A DNA stretch of 15,742 bases from Rickettsiales bacterium (GTDB lineage: Bacteria; Pseudomonadota; Alphaproteobacteria; Methylaequorales; Methylaequoraceae): the NCBI GenBank assembly GCA_002715305.1, contig PAYV01000029.1, forward strand, positions 1 through 15,742. The letters run 5' to 3'. Shown here piece after piece: positions 1 to 6,986 of the stretch. Numbering within the stretch: position 1 is the first letter of the stretch; each line of letters opens with the position of its first letter. The notes below the pieces were generated by a model that saw nothing but the letters and a program-made list of their open reading frames with translations, searched no databases and had not been told where the DNA came from. Both the position numbers and the translations under genes were made by a program.

Positions 1-119
1 ATAAAAAAACTTCTTTCAGTTTTCTCAATTACATTTAATACATCTATATTTGATACACCACTTTTTTTTAGATCTAAAATAAGATTAACTTTATCTTTAG
101 GTATTTTAGTTTTTTTCAT
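1..119 (-). CDS. pcm: Protein-L-isoaspartate O-methyltransferase, N-terminal fragment (cut by window edge)
   Basis: Only the first 39 codons are inside the window; the rest lies to the left. The visible protein starts MKKTKIPKDKVNLILDLKKS and continues with GVSNIDVLNVIEKTERSFF. This matches the N-terminal pattern of Pcm: a helix, then a Gly-Ile-x-(D/N)-x-x-VL segment, then a (V)PRE-F-like segment. The family uses S-adenosylmethionine to methylate damaged isoaspartyl residues so that they can be repaired; the SAM-binding motifs would lie outside the window. The ATG (117-119) sits inside the last codons of serS, overlapping it by 14 bases in another frame, so translation is probably coupled to serS. 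Related alphaproteobacteria often have serS-surE-pcm; here surE is not between them. The identification rests on a short stretch, so it is likely but not certain. Confidence 0.72.
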   Translation of the reverse strand, partial: MKKTKIPKDKVNLILDLKKSGVSNIDVLNVIEKTERSFF

Positions 120-1389
120 CAAATGTTAGCTTTTTTTTATTGTTCATATAACTTCTAAGACTTTTTGGTATTTCAATAGTTCCATCTTTTTGTTGATAGT
201 TTTCTAAAATACTCACAATAATTCTTCCCACAGCTAATGATGATCCATTTAATGTATGAGGATAGAAAATTTCTCCAGTTTCATGATTTTTTGCTCTCAT
301 TTTCATTCTTCTTGATTGAAAATCTTTACAATTAGAACAACTTGATACTTCTCTAAATTTATTTTGTCCTGGCATCCAGATTTCAAAATCTACTGTGTAG
401 GATGCAGAAAATCCAGTATCAGCTGAACACAGAGAAACTTGCCTGTAAGGTAATTCAAGCTTTTTTAATATAGCCTCAACACACGATATCATTCTATGAA
501 GTTCATCCATTGATTTTTCTGGCTCTATTATAGAAACTAATTCAACCTTTCCAAATTGGTGTTCTCTCATAAGACCTTTCGTATCTTTTCCGGATGCACC
601 AGCCTCAGATCGAAAACAATTTGTATAGGAGGTATATCTCAAGGGAAGATCTTTTAAGTTTAATAAATCTTCTATATTCATGTTAGTTAATGAAACCTCA
701 GATGTTGGAATGAGCCATAAATCATTGAAATTTGTCTGGAAAAGATCTTCACTAAATTTAGGTAATTGACCAGTACCAAACAAACAATGACTTTTTACCA
801 ATTCTGGTACTTTACATTCAACATAATCAAATAATCCAACATTAACATCTAGCATGAGATTCGTTAATGCTCTGTGCATTAATGCCAGATCAGACTTCAA
901 AACAGAGAATCTACTACCCGATAATTTTGATGACGTATTGAAATCTAATAAACCTAGAGTTTCAGCAAGTTCTACGTGATCTTTTGGTGTAAAATCAAAT
1001 TTTTTAATTTTTTTACATTCTTGGATAATTTTATTGTCTTCTTCTGAATCTCCTAATGGAGTTATTTCATCCAGCATATTGGGTATCTCATATAAAATTG
1101 AATTAAGTTCATTCAATTTTTTATCAGTAACTTCATTTAATTTACTTATTTTTTCTTTTATTTCAGAAACACTATTTTTGAGATCATTTATCGGAATTTT
1201 GTTATTTTTATCTGAAAATTTCTTTGAAAATTTATTTCTATTTTCTTGAAGTATTTGGACTTGTTTTAAATTTTGTAAATATTCATCATGAAGTTTTATT
1301 AATTTTTTGCTTTGAGGTGATAATTTTCTTTTTTTTAAAGAATCATCAAATAGCTTACTATTTTCTTTTATAAATTTTATATCATGCAT
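106..1389 (-). CDS. serS: Serine--tRNA ligase (class II)
   Basis: Cytosolic enzyme that charges tRNA(Ser), and tRNA(Sec) where present, with serine. The 427 aa length is normal for the family. Residues about 1-105 form the N-terminal antiparallel coiled-coil arm that grips the long variable arm of tRNA(Ser); it is rich in Lys, Glu and Leu. The class II core follows, with the TSE serine-site motif at 229-231, motif 2 (FRSEAGASGKDTKGLMREHQ, 259-278) and motif 3 (NGSSLAVGR, 381-389). Motif 3 has Ser where many bacterial enzymes have Gly (NGSGLAVGR), a mild substitution. The ATG is the natural start because MHDIKFIKEN resembles the usual SerRS N-terminus (M-L-D-I/L-K-x-I-R-x-N). It overlaps the tatC stop by 8 bases (ATGCATGA), and its own end overlaps pcm by 14 bases, so it belongs to the leftward operon. 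Confidence 0.97.
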   Translation of the reverse strand: MHDIKFIKENSKLFDDSLKKRKLSPQSKKLIKLHDEYLQNLKQVQILQENRNKFSKKFSDKNNKIPINDLKNSVSEIKEKISKLNEVTDKKLNELNSILYEIPNMLDEITPLGDSEEDNKIIQECKKIKKFDFTPKDHVELAETLGLLDFNTSSKLSGSRFSVLKSDLALMHRALTNLMLDVNVGLFDYVECKVPELVKSHCLFGTGQLPKFSEDLFQTNFNDLWLIPTSEVSLTNMNIEDLLNLKDLPLRYTSYTNCFRSEAGASGKDTKGLMREHQFGKVELVSIIEPEKSMDELHRMISCVEAILKKLELPYRQVSLCSADTGFSASYTVDFEIWMPGQNKFREVSSCSNCKDFQSRRMKMRAKNHETGEIFYPHTLNGSSLAVGRIIVSILENYQQKDGTIEIPKSLRSYMNNKKKLTFDEKN

Positions 1390-2113
1390 TTTTTTTTAAA
1401 ATAAAAATTTGAATAAATATTATAGATAATTCATAAAAGATCAAAAGTGGTATTGCAATTCCAATTTGAGATACGATGTCAGGTGGTGTAAAGATTGCTG
1501 AAAAAATTAAGATTCCAATAATAAAATATTTTCTATATTTTTTAAGATTGTCAATATTTAAAATTTTAATTTTTGTGAGAATTATTAGTAAAATTGGAAA
1601 TAAAAATGACATACCACTGGCAAATAACAGATACATCGTGAGTTTCATATATTCAGAATATCTTGATTCCAATTCAACATTAAAAGAATTTCCTACAAAA
1701 TTTTCAAAAGACAAAAAAAAGTTCCATATAACGGGAATAAGAAAGTAGTATGAAAATAGAACTCCGATAAAAAATAAAATTGGAATTAACAATAAAATTG
1801 GTATAAAAAAAAATTTTTCTTTTTTGTATAGAGCTGGTGATACAAAAAATACAAATTGAGTTATAAAAAAAGGTAAAGAAAAAAGAAATGAAGCAAATAA
1901 AGAAATTTTTAAATTTGAAGTAAAAACTTCTGGCAACCCGGTAAAAATCATTCTTCTGTCAGAAGGGTTCTCAATATTATCATATAATGGTTCTAATAAT
2001 AATTTGGCGACAAAATCAGAAAAAAATAAAAAAAACATAAAAGAAAAAATAAGAAAAAAAAAACACAAAATTATCCTATTTCTTAATTCTCTAAGATGAT
2101 CAATATAATTCAT
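1382..2113 (-). CDS. tatC: Sec-independent protein translocase TatC
   Basis: Polytopic inner-membrane receptor of the twin-arginine pathway, which exports folded proteins; it binds the RR signal peptide and assembles with TatB and TatA. The 243 aa length is typical. The N-terminal HLRELRNR signature (6-13) comes first. About six hydrophobic segments follow, roughly at 15-35, 66-90, 103-125, 155-180, 195-208 and 213-232. The conserved FVSPALYKKEK stretch (90-100) contains the cytoplasmic Glu (E99) that in the E. coli protein contributes to signal-peptide recognition. The TPPD motif is at 209-212 with the conserved SQ after it. The start overlaps the end of tatB in an ATGA junction, and its TGA stop overlaps serS by 8 bases. 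The order tatA-tatB-tatC is the standard operon order. The protein is very Phe/Ile rich, as expected from the base composition. Confidence 0.97.
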   Translation of the reverse strand: MNYIDHLRELRNRIILCFFFLIFSFMFFLFFSDFVAKLLLEPLYDNIENPSDRRMIFTGLPEVFTSNLKISLFASFLFSLPFFITQFVFFVSPALYKKEKFFFIPILLLIPILFFIGVLFSYYFLIPVIWNFFLSFENFVGNSFNVELESRYSEYMKLTMYLLFASGMSFLFPILLIILTKIKILNIDNLKKYRKYFIIGILIFSAIFTPPDIVSQIGIAIPLLIFYELSIIFIQIFILKKNA

Positions 2114-2307
2114 TCATCGTCTTTCTTATTTTTTTTTATTTCTGTATCTAGTTTTGAAATTTCATATTTAAAATTTAATAAATGTCTACTAACCTTTCTA
2201 TAAAATAGACCTAAATTTTTTGTAATTTTTGGAATTTCTTCTGGTTTAATAAAAATTATTGAAAAAAAAATAATTATTAACAGTTCAATTAAACCTATAT
2301 TAAACAT
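2110..2307 (-). CDS. tatB: Sec-independent protein translocase TatB (short form)
   Basis: Single-span inner-membrane protein that forms the TatBC substrate receptor. The protein is 65 aa. It begins MFNIGLIELL, matching the MFDIG-x-x-ELL start of TatB. One transmembrane helix follows (about 5-22), then the hinge and conserved Pro (IKPEEIPK, about 20-27) and a short charged amphipathic region ending in a Lys/Asp/Glu tail. I chose the ATG at 2305-2307 rather than the TTG one codon upstream because the ATG gives the exact family N-terminus and forms a TGATG junction with tatA. TatB proteins are often well over 100 aa, and this one lacks almost the whole C-terminal extension. TatA is the alternative identity, but the FNIG start, the Pro-Glu-Glu-Ile-Pro hinge and the position between tatA and tatC favour TatB. 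Confidence 0.88.
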   Translation of the reverse strand: MFNIGLIELLIIIFFSIIFIKPEEIPKITKNLGLFYRKVSRHLLNFKYEISKLDTEIKKNKKDDE

Positions 2308-2471
2308 CAATTCTTTTTATTGTTACTCTTTTTTTCTTCTTTTAATCCTTCTTTGAAAGATTTAATTCCTTTAGCTATCTCTCCAGCTACTTTTGGAAGT
2401 TTTCCTGCTCCAAAAACAATTAATACTATAACTAAAATTAAAATAATTTCCCAGTGACCTAAACCAAACAT
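2307..2471 (-). CDS. tatA: Sec-independent protein translocase TatA (54 aa)
   Basis: This small gene encodes the pore-forming or membrane-thinning Tat subunit that oligomerises at the TatBC receptor. The translation is 54 aa, beginning MFGLGHWEIILILVIVLIVF and continuing GAGKLPKVAGEIAKGIKSFK. A transmembrane helix at about 6-20 precedes the near-invariant FGxGKLP hinge (20-26), with G21 and P26 present. An amphipathic helix with GEIAKGIKSFK and a Lys-rich tail complete a short but canonical TatA. An AAAGGA ribosome binding site lies 7 bases upstream. The TGA stop shares one base with the tatB ATG (TGATG), so the two are coupled. The gene lies 29 bases after scpB, the largest gap in this operon, so a separate translation or transcription start here is possible. 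Confidence 0.95.
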   Translation of the reverse strand: MFGLGHWEIILILVIVLIVFGAGKLPKVAGEIAKGIKSFKEGLKEEKKSNNKKN

Positions 2472-2478
2472 TTTTTTT

Positions 2479-2484
2479 TCCTTT
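2479..2484 (-). promoter_or_regulatory. Ribosome binding site of tatA
   Basis: On the minus strand AAAGGA stands 7 bases before the tatA ATG. It is one of the few clear Shine-Dalgarno sequences in the window, as most genes here start inside or directly against the preceding gene. It supports strong independent initiation of tatA, consistent with TatA being needed in excess over TatB and TatC. Confidence 0.7.
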
Positions 2485-2500
2485 TAAATTATAATTTATA

Positions 2501-3022
2501 TTACAAGATAATTGATTCTAATTCATCAACTTTTGGTAAATCAGAAATAGAACTAAGTCCAAAGTGTCTCAAAAACTCTATATCAGTTCCCCAAGTTACT
2601 GGCCGGCCCGGTGTTTCTCTTCTTCCTGCTGGTTTAATCCATTTTAGTTCAAGAAGAGAGTCTAAAGTACCCCTAAATACTGGCTTACCTCTAATTTTTT
2701 CAATCTCTGCTCTAGTAACAGGTTGATGATAGGATATTATTGCTAATGTTTCAATTGCTGCTGGTGATAAATTTTTAGTTTTTTTTGTTTCAATTAAAAG
2801 GTAAGCATCTAAATTTGGTGAAGTTCTAAAATAGAACTTATTATCAACAGAATCTAATATTACCCCTTTATCCTTATATTCATTTTTCAGTTCTTCTATT
2901 ATTTCTTTTAAATTAAAATTTCCATGAGATGATAACATTTTTTCTAGACTTTTGAAATGCATAGGCTCTGATGCAGAAAATATTAAGGATTCTATAAAAT
3001 TTTTAGCTAATTCTTGATTCAT
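2501..3022 (-). CDS. scpB: Segregation and condensation protein B (ScpB)
   Basis: ScpB dimers bind the ScpA kleisin in the bacterial SMC-ScpAB complex, which compacts and segregates the chromosome. The 173 aa protein consists of two winged-helix domains. The first is about 1-80. The second carries the family signature LSPAAIETLAIISYHQPVTR (85-104), running on through AEIEKIRG. It ends with GRPVTWGTDIEFLRHFGL (139-156) and DLP (161-163), which is the standard ScpB C-terminal pattern. It overlaps scpA in an ATGA junction, so the two partners are translationally coupled, as expected for proteins that bind in fixed ratio. The stop is followed by the 29-base gap before tatA. No smc gene lies in the window. 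Confidence 0.95.
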   Translation of the reverse strand: MNQELAKNFIESLIFSASEPMHFKSLEKMLSSHGNFNLKEIIEELKNEYKDKGVILDSVDNKFYFRTSPNLDAYLLIETKKTKNLSPAAIETLAIISYHQPVTRAEIEKIRGKPVFRGTLDSLLELKWIKPAGRRETPGRPVTWGTDIEFLRHFGLSSISDLPKVDELESIIL

Positions 3023-3735
3023 AATTTCTCTTTAATCATTATTTTATCAAAATGTATTTGTTGATTCATTTCAATTTTTCCGTTTTTAACATTATTTAAT
3101 GATGCTAATAATAATGATATTACAGCTGATTTTTTTACTTGATTATCATATATTTTTTTTGGTAGAAAATTGAATAAATAGTTCCACTGTTTTTTTAATT
3201 CCGATTTAAAAAAAAAATCAAGCCACTTTGTACCATCTTCAATAGTAAACAAATAGTCTTTATCAGAAATTATTTTTAGAGTTGTTTTTTTTTTTAAAAT
3301 CTCTGCATACTTCAAAATTAGGTCTTGCAAACTTATTTTTGGTACAAGTTTATTACTGATAGAAAAATCATTTTTTGTATTTACATATAAAAAATTTTTT
3401 CCTTCTTGAGGTAGCTGAAATATTTTTTTTCCTAATTCTTTAATAGCACTGTAATGAATTAATCTATTAGTAATATCATCTTCTATCTCTTGAATTTCTC
3501 CAGAATCATCATTTGGAAGCAATAATTTTGATTTCCAAAAAGCTAAAAGAGATGCCATAACTAAATAGTCAGCAGACAGTTTAAGATCTTTTAAGTTAAT
3601 TTCAATGAATTTCAAATACTGATCAGCTAGTTCCAATATTGATATTTTTTTTATGTCAACTTTTTGTTTTTTCGAAAGATCAAGTAAAAGATCTAGTGGT
3701 CCTTCATATCCACTTATATTAACTTTTAATTCCAT
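3019..3735 (-). CDS. scpA: Segregation and condensation protein A (ScpA, kleisin)
   Basis: Kleisin subunit bridging the heads of the SMC dimer and binding ScpB. The protein is 238 aa. The N-terminal kleisin signature is present (GYEGPLDLLLDL, 9-20), followed by YLVMASLLAFWKSKLLLP (57-74), the helix that contacts the SMC neck. A variable middle (about 80-190) precedes a C-terminal winged helix (about 196-238) that would bind the other SMC head. The ATG overlaps the last 17 bases of nagZ and is preceded by a run of A bases, so there is no usual Shine-Dalgarno sequence and expression probably depends on translation of nagZ. Another 11-base T run (3285-3295) inside the coding sequence stays in frame, which argues that homopolymer lengths are generally read correctly here. 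Confidence 0.94.
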   Translation of the reverse strand: MELKVNISGYEGPLDLLLDLSKKQKVDIKKISILELADQYLKFIEINLKDLKLSADYLVMASLLAFWKSKLLLPNDDSGEIQEIEDDITNRLIHYSAIKELGKKIFQLPQEGKNFLYVNTKNDFSISNKLVPKISLQDLILKYAEILKKKTTLKIISDKDYLFTIEDGTKWLDFFFKSELKKQWNYLFNFLPKKIYDNQVKKSAVISLLLASLNNVKNGKIEMNQQIHFDKIMIKEKL

Positions 3736-4750
3736 TTTTTTTTTTAATTAATTTGTATTCAAGAAGTTCTCTTTTAATTACATTGATATCAAGTTTTTTT
3801 TCTTTCATCCTATATGAATGGTTTAAAAAGTAATCAAAATATTTTTTTTTAATTGGTTTTACAAATTTATTTATTTCTATCATTTCATCTATATCACCTT
3901 TACAATATAAAATTATATCACAACCTCCATCATAGGCTTTACTTACCTTATTCCTTAGATTCCCTTTTAATGCTTTCATTGAAATATCATCAGATAAAAC
4001 TAATCCTTTAAATTTAAAATCACCTCTTAGTAAATTTTTAATAATTTTCTCAGAATATGTGGCAACCTTACTGTCTATTCGTTCATAAATAATATGTGCC
4101 AGCATAACTAGTGCTTCATTGTTAAGAATTTTAAATGGAATGAAATCAGTTTTTTTTAAGTCATCAATGCTTGATGATATAATTGACAAATCTTTATGAG
4201 TATCTTTAGTTGATCTTCCATGACCTGGAAAATGTTTTAATACTGGAATTATGCCAATGTCTTTAAAACCTTTACAAAATTCTGTTGCTAAATCTAAAAC
4301 TATTTTGGGATCTGAATCAAATGCTCTATTTCCAATTACAGTATCAGCATAATCAAAAAAAAGATCAGCAACAGGGGAATAATTGATACTAATCCCTATA
4401 TTTTTCAATTCATAACCATTTAAATATGAAAAATAATAGGCAAATTTTTTTGCAATCTCAGGGTTTTTTCTATAAATCAATCCAAATCTATTTTGAGATG
4501 AATATTCAAAAAAATCTTCACTTTTAAATCTTTGAACTTTTCCTCCTTCTTGGTCTACACTAATTTGAACATTCTTATTATTTGTTACATTCTTTAAGTC
4601 ATAAATTAGATCTTTAATTTGTTTTATATTTTCAAAATTCCTACTAAAGAGTATAAATCCAAAAGGATTTGTATTTTTAAAAAAATTTATTTCTTTTTTA
4701 CCTAATTTTTTTCCTTTTAATGAATAAACAATTCCACCAGGTATATGCAT
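3719..4750 (-). CDS. nagZ: Beta-N-acetylhexosaminidase NagZ (GH3)
   Basis: Cytoplasmic glycoside hydrolase family 3 enzyme that removes N-acetylglucosamine from anhydromuropeptides during peptidoglycan recycling. The 343 aa length is normal for single-domain NagZ, and there is no signal peptide. Visible motifs are ISVDQEGGKVQRF (63-75, substrate pocket), the NagZ loop KHFPGHGRSTKDTHKDL (172-188) with the Asp-His dyad D183/H185 that supplies the acid/base, and LSDDISM (252-258) with nucleophile D254. The loop has DTH where the usual NagZ consensus is DSH. The start is ATG; the start of the SPOR gene's stop-to-ATG spacing is one base, so the two are coupled. The last codons contain an 11-A tract that overlaps the scpA start. 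NagZ next to a SPOR protein fits a cell-wall theme within this operon. Confidence 0.94.
   Translation of the reverse strand: MHIPGGIVYSLKGKKLGKKEINFFKNTNPFGFILFSRNFENIKQIKDLIYDLKNVTNNKNVQISVDQEGGKVQRFKSEDFFEYSSQNRFGLIYRKNPEIAKKFAYYFSYLNGYELKNIGISINYSPVADLFFDYADTVIGNRAFDSDPKIVLDLATEFCKGFKDIGIIPVLKHFPGHGRSTKDTHKDLSIISSSIDDLKKTDFIPFKILNNEALVMLAHIIYERIDSKVATYSEKIIKNLLRGDFKFKGLVLSDDISMKALKGNLRNKVSKAYDGGCDIILYCKGDIDEMIEINKFVKPIKKKYFDYFLNHSYRMKEKKLDINVIKRELLEYKLIKKKNGIKS
3735..3745. repeat. 11-base homopolymer at the nagZ/scpA junction
   Basis: On the minus strand this is eleven A bases running into the scpA ATG (the last A is the A of ATG) and lying in the final codons of nagZ (IKKKNGIKS). Both frames are intact as written. 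Losing a single A would place nagZ in frame with scpA and make one continuous fused reading frame; gaining one would change only the last few NagZ residues. Confidence 0.8.
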
Positions 4751-4751
4751 T

Positions 4752-5273
4752 TTATTTATCCTTTATCAGTATACACTGAAATTTTTTGGAGATTATAACT
4801 TCACATAATTTAGAAGCGATTTCTTTTGTAAAATTTTTTTCACTAATGACTCTATAATAAGTTTCGTTTTCTTCAATACTTACTTTTTTTACAAAGAATC
4901 TTACTTTTTCATAAGAAGAAATTTCAATTTCATTCAAAGAATCTTTGACTGTGTCGCTTTTTTCTTTAGTTTTAAATGATGCAATTTGTAATTTAAAATT
5001 TTTTTTATCATTAAAACTAGACATAGATTTTGAATCATTTTTATCAATCAATCCAGTATTCTCATTATTCTTTTTATTTTTTTTCTCAATAATTTCATAT
5101 ACAGAATCTTTATTAGGCTTAAATTTATTTTCTACTTTTTTGATTAATTGCTTGTTATTTGTGAGAATTGGAATACTTTCATCTGGAACAATTGCATTAT
5201 AAGAAAGAAAAACTAAATAAGTAAAAAGTGAGTAAGCAGAAATAACAATTAGTAATTTAAATTTTTTGGACAT
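4752..5273 (-). CDS. SPOR-domain membrane protein
   Basis: 173 aa protein of bitopic inner-membrane design. A short Lys-rich cytoplasmic N-terminus is followed by one transmembrane helix (about 6-25), a low-complexity periplasmic linker rich in Lys, Asn, Asp and Ser (about 30-92), and a C-terminal SPOR domain (about 93-171). The SPOR domain shows the first strand FKLQIASFKTKEKSD (93-107), the middle YYRVIS strand (139-144), the helix with ASKLC and the last strand QCILIK (166-171). SPOR domains bind denuded glycan strands at division septa, so a septal or wall-remodelling role is the family expectation, not something shown here. It starts immediately after the argS stop (TAAATG, no gap) and ends one base before nagZ. 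A SPOR gene between argS and nagZ is a conserved alphaproteobacterial arrangement. Confidence 0.88.
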   Translation of the reverse strand: MSKKFKLLIVISAYSLFTYLVFLSYNAIVPDESIPILTNNKQLIKKVENKFKPNKDSVYEIIEKKNKKNNENTGLIDKNDSKSMSSFNDKKNFKLQIASFKTKEKSDTVKDSLNEIEISSYEKVRFFVKKVSIEENETYYRVISEKNFTKEIASKLCEVIISKKFQCILIKDK

Positions 5274-6986
5274 TTACATTTCTTCAGGAGAATTTATTTT
5301 GAGAAGGTCTAAACCTTTTTTTAAAACCTTAGTTACCGACAACACTAAAGATAATCTAGATATTGATAAATCAATTTCTTTGTCATTAAAAATCTTTTTA
5401 TCTTCATCTTGATTACCCAACCCCCAATACACATGAAAGTTTTTTGATAGGTCATATAAATAATTTGCTAATTTATGAGGCTCAAAATTTATAGCTGAAT
5501 TAATTATTACATTAGGAAAATTACACAGATGAATAATCAAAAATTTTTCTTCCTTTAATTTAAGTTTACTTAAACTACTTTCTTTAAAAGATAAATCATT
5601 TTTAAAAAAATTTTTAGATAATCTTAAAATCGATCTACATCTTGCGTAAGCATATTGTATGTAAAACACAGGATTATCTTTAGTTTTTTCAAGAACTGCT
5701 TTTAGATCAAAATCAATTTTTTTATCTGGACTCCTTGATATCATCATGTATCTCAATGGATCTGAGCCAACCTTTTCTAAAACTTCTCTTAAAGTTATAT
5801 AACTTCCAGATCTTTTTGACATTTTTATAGTTTTGTTATTTTCCATCAAATTAACTAATGCTGTAAGTTTTATTTCAAATGTGTATGGATTATTACTTTT
5901 ATACATTGCTGATAAAGCATTTTTTAACCTCATGACGTAACCTGAATGGTCCACTCCCCAAATATTAATAAGTGTATCAAATTTTCTTTCAATTTTTTTT
6001 TTGTGATAAATAATATCTGACATAAAGTAAGTTATTTCTCCATTATGTTTAATTAAAGCTCTATCAGAATCATCACCGAATTTCTTAGAACGAAATAAAA
6101 GTTGTTTTTTTTTATCCCAGTTATCTTTCACAAACTTTGGTTTATCTTGAAAACCGTAATAAGCTAAATCATTATCTATCAAAAAAGATCTTAAAATTTC
6201 AATGTTATCATTTTTTAAATTATTTTTTTCAGAAACGAAATTGTTATGGACTACTTTTAATTTTTTTAAATCCAATTTAATATCTAACATTATTAAATCT
6301 ATAATTTCCCTTTCAGAATTTTTAGATTGTTTATCAATGCTTTTATATTCAATTTTTTTTGATATTTCCTGTAGATAATTGCCAGGATACAAGCCATCAG
6401 GTAGATTTTCACAATTTGATTCTTTATTATCCAAATAGAATTTAATAGTTTTATTTAGTTTTTTTATTTGTTCACCTGAGTCATTAATGTAATATTCTCT
6501 AGTAATATTATATCCAACTTCCTCTAACAAGGAACAGATAGAATCCCCTAAAACTGCTCCTCTTGCGTGCCCAATATGCATTAAGCCAGTTGGGTTAGCA
6601 GATACAAATTCAACACAAATTTTCTTTTTTTTAATTTGAAACTTAAATTTTAAGTTGTCTTTCATAAGCTCACTTAAATACTTATGCCAAAATTTATCAT
6701 GAAAAAAAAAGTTTATAAAACCAGGTTTTACAATTTCAACATTTTTAATAAAATTATCGTTTTTTAATTCGTTTGTGATTAAATTTGCTAATTCTAATGG
6801 ATTTATGTTAAATAATTTAGACAAAACCATTGCAATATTTGAAGAAACATCTCCAAAAGATTCCTTTTGTGAAATTTCTATACTGAATGTATTTTTTTGA
6901 TAATCTGCATATGAAATACTTTTCTTTTTTATTAAAATTTTAAGTATTTTATCCAATCTATCTTTTAGAAAATCTTGAAAAAACAT
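5274..6986 (-). CDS. argS: Arginine--tRNA ligase (class I)
   Basis: Cytosolic enzyme that charges tRNA(Arg) with arginine; ArgRS needs bound tRNA for amino acid activation. The 570 aa length is typical. The N-terminal Add1 domain (about 1-90) recognises the tRNA D-loop. The catalytic Rossmann core contains SANPTGLMHIGHARGAVLGD (129-148) with the HIGH motif at 137-140, and KMSKRSGSYITL (388-399) with the KMSKR loop. It continues into SDPLRYMMISRSPDKKIDFD (408-427) and the all-helical DALR anticodon-binding domain. The C-terminus ends INSPEEM, close to the usual A/SPERM ending of ArgRS, confirming a full-length protein. There is no gap to either neighbour: its ATG follows the dgt stop directly and its stop abuts the SPOR ATG. 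Most codons are A/T-ending, like the neighbours. Confidence 0.97.
   Translation of the reverse strand: MFFQDFLKDRLDKILKILIKKKSISYADYQKNTFSIEISQKESFGDVSSNIAMVLSKLFNINPLELANLITNELKNDNFIKNVEIVKPGFINFFFHDKFWHKYLSELMKDNLKFKFQIKKKKICVEFVSANPTGLMHIGHARGAVLGDSICSLLEEVGYNITREYYINDSGEQIKKLNKTIKFYLDNKESNCENLPDGLYPGNYLQEISKKIEYKSIDKQSKNSEREIIDLIMLDIKLDLKKLKVVHNNFVSEKNNLKNDNIEILRSFLIDNDLAYYGFQDKPKFVKDNWDKKKQLLFRSKKFGDDSDRALIKHNGEITYFMSDIIYHKKKIERKFDTLINIWGVDHSGYVMRLKNALSAMYKSNNPYTFEIKLTALVNLMENNKTIKMSKRSGSYITLREVLEKVGSDPLRYMMISRSPDKKIDFDLKAVLEKTKDNPVFYIQYAYARCRSILRLSKNFFKNDLSFKESSLSKLKLKEEKFLIIHLCNFPNVIINSAINFEPHKLANYLYDLSKNFHVYWGLGNQDEDKKIFNDKEIDLSISRLSLVLSVTKVLKKGLDLLKINSPEEM

Noticed and set aside
1034..1249. 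Plus-strand open frame of 71 codons opposite serS
   Set aside because: It is antisense to the coiled-coil arm of a confident serS. Its Phe/Leu/Ser-rich content is what antisense of Lys/Glu-rich coding gives, and it has no ribosome binding site.
1476..1748. Plus-strand open frame of 90 codons opposite tatC
   Set aside because: It lies wholly inside tatC on the other strand. No recognisable motif; low stop density here follows from tatC codon use.
2308..2310. TTG as the tatB start
   Set aside because: The ATG directly after it gives the family N-terminus MFNIG and a standard TGATG coupling junction; the TTG would only add one residue.
4945..5202. Plus-strand open frame of 85 codons, hydrophobic, opposite the SPOR gene
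   Set aside because: It mirrors the Lys/Asn-rich linker of the SPOR protein, which reads as Phe/Leu/Ile on the other strand. No start signal or family match.
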